Shown: piece by piece, positions 12,687-14,958 of the stretch
Numbering within the stretch: position 1 is the first letter of the stretch
Layout of the letters: every line of letters starts with the position of its first letter
Origin: an uncultured Collinsella sp.
GTDB lineage: Bacteria; Actinomycetota; Coriobacteriia; Coriobacteriales; Coriobacteriaceae
DNA length: 14,958 bases
Reading direction: 5' to 3'
Assembly: GCA_958405195.1 (NCBI GenBank)
Contig: CATYDM010000049.1
Coordinates: forward strand, 1-14,958
Position numbers and translations under genes: made by a program
Notes under the pieces: generated by a model
Told to the model about the DNA's origin: nothing
The model's input: only the letters and a program-made list of their open reading frames with translations
Database searches by the model: none

Positions 12687-13084
12687 CCCCAGAAGAGGTC
12701 GCTTTCGCTGATTCACACAGTAAAACGTTTTTGCACCGCTCACGGCGAAAAATCGACCGTTTACCGCTCGTTAATACTTCTACCTGCGGTTTTGAAACCG
12801 TTTCGAAATGATTTGACAGAAGATTGGGACTTTCTTTGTGTCTAAACAACGCAGGGTGTTTAAAAATAACGTGTAGAAAAATTGCAGGTCATTGTGAAGA
12901 TTTGTGAATTGGTCTTTTTGACTTAATACCAGTTAGAACCAGGTTAGAAATTATCGGTGAACGGTAGTTTTCGACCGTTCACCGGAGATTTGCAATCGTT
13001 TGCAGCCATTTTCCTAGATGAATTGGGGAGACCCGATGAAGCACTTGCGCGGGCGCAAGTCCTATCCTAGTGCTTTCGGTAACA
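12687..13084. other. long intergenic region upstream of the PTS operon
   Basis: About 400 bases without a supported gene and clearly richer in A+T than the flanking genes. It contains palindromes with a central CG: AAAACGTTTT (12722-12731), GAAACCGTTTC (12794-12804) and TGCAATCGTTTGCA (12991-13004). It also has a perfect 11-pair hairpin at 12955-12984, a degenerate GntR-like site CCAGT-TAGA-ACCAG (12931-12944), and a hairpin ACTTGCG/CGCAAGT at 13043-13060. It reads as a regulatory region with several potential binding sites, but none has an assigned protein. Confidence 0.5.
12955..12984. repeat. perfect 11-bp hairpin upstream of the PTS operon
   Basis: CGGTGAACGGT (12955-12965) and ACCGTTCACCG (12974-12984) are perfectly complementary around the eight-base loop AGTTTTCG. 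There is no T-run of terminator type. A near copy of one arm with flank, TCGACCGTTTACCG, occurs about 220 bases away near 12752. Confidence 0.6.
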
Positions 13085-13118
13085 AAATGCCCGCTAGAAC
13101 GTTGTCGTTCTAGCGGGC
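13081..13118 (-). terminator. terminator of the SurA-N-like membrane protein gene
   Basis: GCCCGCTAGAAC (13089-13100) pairs perfectly with GTTCTAGCGGGC (13107-13118) around a six-base loop. On the minus strand it is followed by ATTTTGTT. It lies about 43 bases beyond the stop at 13162. Confidence 0.9.
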
Positions 13119-13161
13119 TTAATCAGGTAGATCGGTTAGCGCGCAGTAGTGCAGGCAGATC

Positions 13162-14244
13162 TTACGCAAACAGGCCGTAGATGCTGATGTTGGCCTTGGC
13201 GTAGAGACCGTTAGCATACTCGGTCCACTTGGAGCTGGCGCTCGAAGCCTGCGAGGAATACTGCTGATAAGCAGTGTAGTAGGCGGTCATGGCCTGCTTA
13301 TAGGTAGCGCTATCGGCAGTAAAGGTATCGTCGGCGAACGCCTTAGCGTAGGTGCTGTCGGCATCCTTCCAAGTGCCCTTTGAGCTATCCCACTCATCGC
13401 CGGCAAGGTTGATGATGTAATCGGCGTAGTCCTTGCTCGCGGTCTCCTCGTTGCCGTCAGCAGGCTCGGTCGGGGCGGTCGGCATGCTTGCGGAGCTATC
13501 GCCCACCTTCTTCTTATAGAGCTTCTGCAGCGTCGCGGACTGACGAACAATCTGCTTGGCCTGGTCCTTGGACACGCCATACTGCGTGGCCATGGTCTTG
13601 TAGTCCGAAGTGCCGATAGAGTCCTCGGCGTACTGCTTCATTTCCTTGGAAGAGACGGTAATGCCCTCGTCCTCGGCAGCGTCCAGCAGAATCTGGTTGC
13701 GCACGTAGGACAGGATAACGTCGGCAGACGGAGCGGTGTACTTGCCGTCGCTATCCTTGACGGTGTCGAGGCTGTACTGGCTCTCGATAGCCTCGCGCGC
13801 GGTGATGTCGCTCTTCTTGCCGTTGTAGCTATAGCTTGCCACGGTCGAATCGAGCTGGTCCTCGGTCAGGGTCGCCGAACCGACACCCTTGCCGCCAAAG
13901 CCGCCATTGCCAATAAAGAAGCCGACCACCGCAGCGATCACGACTGCAACCACGAAGGCGGCAATCATCGTCTTCTTGTGCTTGGATGCATGGTCGTCCG
14001 CATCGGAGTCGTCCTCGTCCTGCTCCTCGGGCATGAGGTTCTCGTCGGCGGCGTCCGCGGCGATCTTTGCCTCCAGGCGAGCATCCTCCTCCTCGGCCGT
14101 CGTGTCGGCAGCAATGTGCTCGGCAGACGTGCCGGCGACCAGGTCGATCTTCTCGTCCTCATCACCGTCGGGGCCTTCGCCGCGCTCGATGATCTGAATG
14201 CCGTCGATCTCGTCCTTCTCGTCCTTCTTTTGAATCAGACCCAT
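13162..14244 (-). CDS. membrane-anchored SurA-N-like (PrsA/SurA-type) protein
   Basis: A 360-residue protein in three parts. Residues 1-88 are a strongly acidic cytoplasmic region. One membrane segment lies at about 92-112 (TMIAAFVVAVVIAAVVGFF). The C-terminal extracytoplasmic domain has a SurA-N-like helical region at about 145-247, including AREAIESQY, SYVRNQILLDAAEDEGITVS, EMKQYAEDSIG and AKQIVRQSATLQKLYKKKV. No parvulin PPIase domain is visible; residues 250-360 are rich in Ser, Ala and Tyr. It may be a chaperone-like or cell-envelope protein. AGGAG lies eight bases before ATG 14244. It has its own terminator, and gene order does not tie it to the sugar locus. The SurA-N similarity is recognised by pattern only, so the functional call is cautious. 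Confidence 0.7.
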   Translation of the reverse strand: MGLIQKKDEKDEIDGIQIIERGEGPDGDEDEKIDLVAGTSAEHIAADTTAEEEDARLEAKIAADAADENLMPEEQDEDDSDADDHASKHKKTMIAAFVVAVVIAAVVGFFIGNGGFGGKGVGSATLTEDQLDSTVASYSYNGKKSDITAREAIESQYSLDTVKDSDGKYTAPSADVILSYVRNQILLDAAEDEGITVSSKEMKQYAEDSIGTSDYKTMATQYGVSKDQAKQIVRQSATLQKLYKKKVGDSSASMPTAPTEPADGNEETASKDYADYIINLAGDEWDSSKGTWKDADSTYAKAFADDTFTADSATYKQAMTAYYTAYQQYSSQASSASSKWTEYANGLYAKANISIYGLFA

Positions 14245-14282
14245 ATCAGTTACTCCTTGTTAGGAAACATAGTCCTCAATAG

Positions 14283-14311
14283 AATACGCCCGACGGAGCG
14301 CCGGGCGTATT
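14283..14311 (-). terminator. possible terminator of the dehydrogenase gene
   Basis: AATACGCCCG (14283-14292) pairs with CGGGCGTATT (14302-14311); CG/CG pairs inside the loop could extend it. On the minus strand CTATT follows, a weak T-tract. It lies about 60 bases after the stop at 14371. Confidence 0.65.
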
Positions 14312-14370
14312 GATTCTTAGGTTATACGCAAACACTTAAGTACTATTTAGGCGTTTGCAGCGTGCATACC

Positions 14371-14958
14371 TTAGACCAGGTGCGCGATAACGGCATCGGC
14401 GAAGGCCTGCGTGCCCACGGCGCCCTCAACGGAACCGGTCTGGGCACGACGCACGTCACCGGTAACCTGCTCGCCCTCGTCGAGCGTGGCAGAAACGGCG
14501 GCGCGAATGCGGTTGGCCGCATCGTTCTCGCCCAGATGATCGAGCATCATAGCCGCAGACAGAATCTCGGCCGTGGGGTTGGCGATATCCTGGCCAGCGA
14601 TATCGGGCGCGGAGCCATGCGTTGCCTCAAAGATGGCGCAGTCGGCACCGATGTTGGAGCCGGGGGCCATGCCTAAGCCGCCCACCAGGCCGGCGCACAG
14701 GTCGCTCACGATGTCGCCGTACAAGTTGGGCAGCACTAGGACATCGAAGTCATTGGGGTTCTGGACCAGGCCCATGCAGGTGGCGTCGACGATCTTGTCG
14801 TTGAACTCGATGTCGGGATAGCCCGCGGCCACCTCGCGCGCCACGCGCAGGAACAGGCCGTCGGTCGCCTTCATGATGTTGGCCTTGTGCACGGCGGTCA
14901 CCTGTTTGCGGCCGCAGCGGCGGGCGTACTCAAAGGCATACTCTACAATGCGGCGGCT
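14371..14958 (-). CDS. isocitrate/isopropylmalate dehydrogenase family protein, 5' part outside the window
   Basis: The C-terminal 195 residues of a beta-decarboxylating dehydrogenase; the frame runs open through the right edge, so the start lies outside. The catalytic Lys motif VTAVHKANIMK, the segment DATCMGLVQNP, the Asp-rich LVLPNLYGDIVSDLCAGLVGG and the C-terminal IFEATHGSAPDIAGQDIANP are family hallmarks. The pattern is closer to NAD-dependent isocitrate dehydrogenase than to LeuB, since KANIMKATDGLF resembles the IDH form, but the decisive N-terminal substrate residues are missing from the window. The likely role is conversion of isocitrate to 2-oxoglutarate for glutamate synthesis. 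A GTG within the frame at 14901 is not the true start, because homology continues upstream of it. Confidence 0.88.
   Translation of the reverse strand, partial: SRRIVEYAFEYARRCGRKQVTAVHKANIMKATDGLFLRVAREVAAGYPDIEFNDKIVDATCMGLVQNPNDFDVLVLPNLYGDIVSDLCAGLVGGLGMAPGSNIGADCAIFEATHGSAPDIAGQDIANPTAEILSAAMMLDHLGENDAANRIRAAVSATLDEGEQVTGDVRRAQTGSVEGAVGTQAFADAVIAHLV

Noticed and set aside
13036..13113. Plus-strand 25-codon ORF preceded by GGGGAG
   Set aside because: It runs into the stem of the minus-strand gene terminator, has no recognised promoter or similarity, and could arise by chance.
14328..14358. GCAAAC/GTTTGC hairpin near the dehydrogenase stop
   Set aside because: Six pairs with a 19-base loop and no T-run; the neighbouring 14283-14311 stem is the better terminator candidate.

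Overview
The window looks like chromosomal DNA from a gut actinobacterium of the class Coriobacteriia, most likely Collinsella. This is inferred from G+C-rich DNA (not computed), strong AGGAGG-type ribosome binding sites, intrinsic terminators, and the gene content: a mannose-family PTS, AgaS, NagA and a LacC-type kinase. No database was searched.

Most of the window is a catabolic locus for N-acetylgalactosamine (GalNAc) or a related amino sugar, nearly all on the minus strand. Read in the direction of transcription: (1) 12531 to 9325 is a PTS operon EIIA - yajC-like - EIIB - EIIC - EIID, with an operator-rich upstream region and a strong terminator at 9225-9258. (2) A GntR/UTRA regulator (8409-9140) is followed by agaS (7128-8294), which has its own TATAAT box and a DasR/NagR-like operator, and a terminator at 7072-7109. 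(3) nagA (5841-7010). (4) A second operon has a LacX-like aldose 1-epimerase (4143-5024), a LacC-type tagatose-6-phosphate kinase (3148-4083), a 3' remnant of a second nagA (2976-3101) and a YhcH-family sugar anomerase (2470-2943), and ends in two large palindromes. The inferred route is: uptake as GalNAc-6-P, deacetylation by NagA, deamination/isomerisation by AgaS to tagatose-6-P, phosphorylation by the LacC-type kinase to tagatose-1,6-bisphosphate. The aldolase for the last step is not in the window. Three anomer-interconverting enzymes (GalM, LacX-like, YhcH-like) accompany it.

On the left are galM on the plus strand, an intergenic inverted-repeat element of about 160 bp, an orphan EIIB paralogue whose phosphorylatable histidine is replaced by tyrosine, and a tRNA-Thr(CGT) with promoter and terminator. 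A flavodoxin-like gene on the plus strand separates operon 4 from nagA. On the right, unrelated to the sugar locus, are a membrane-anchored SurA-N-like protein and the 3' part of an isocitrate/isopropylmalate dehydrogenase cut by the window end.

The most unusual points are the His-to-Tyr orphan EIIB, the YajC-like gene inside the PTS operon, an acidic insertion with a duplicated DADGNA motif in EIID, the truncated second nagA, a 5'-UTR hairpin that could mask the EIIA ribosome binding site, and the palindromic intergenic elements.
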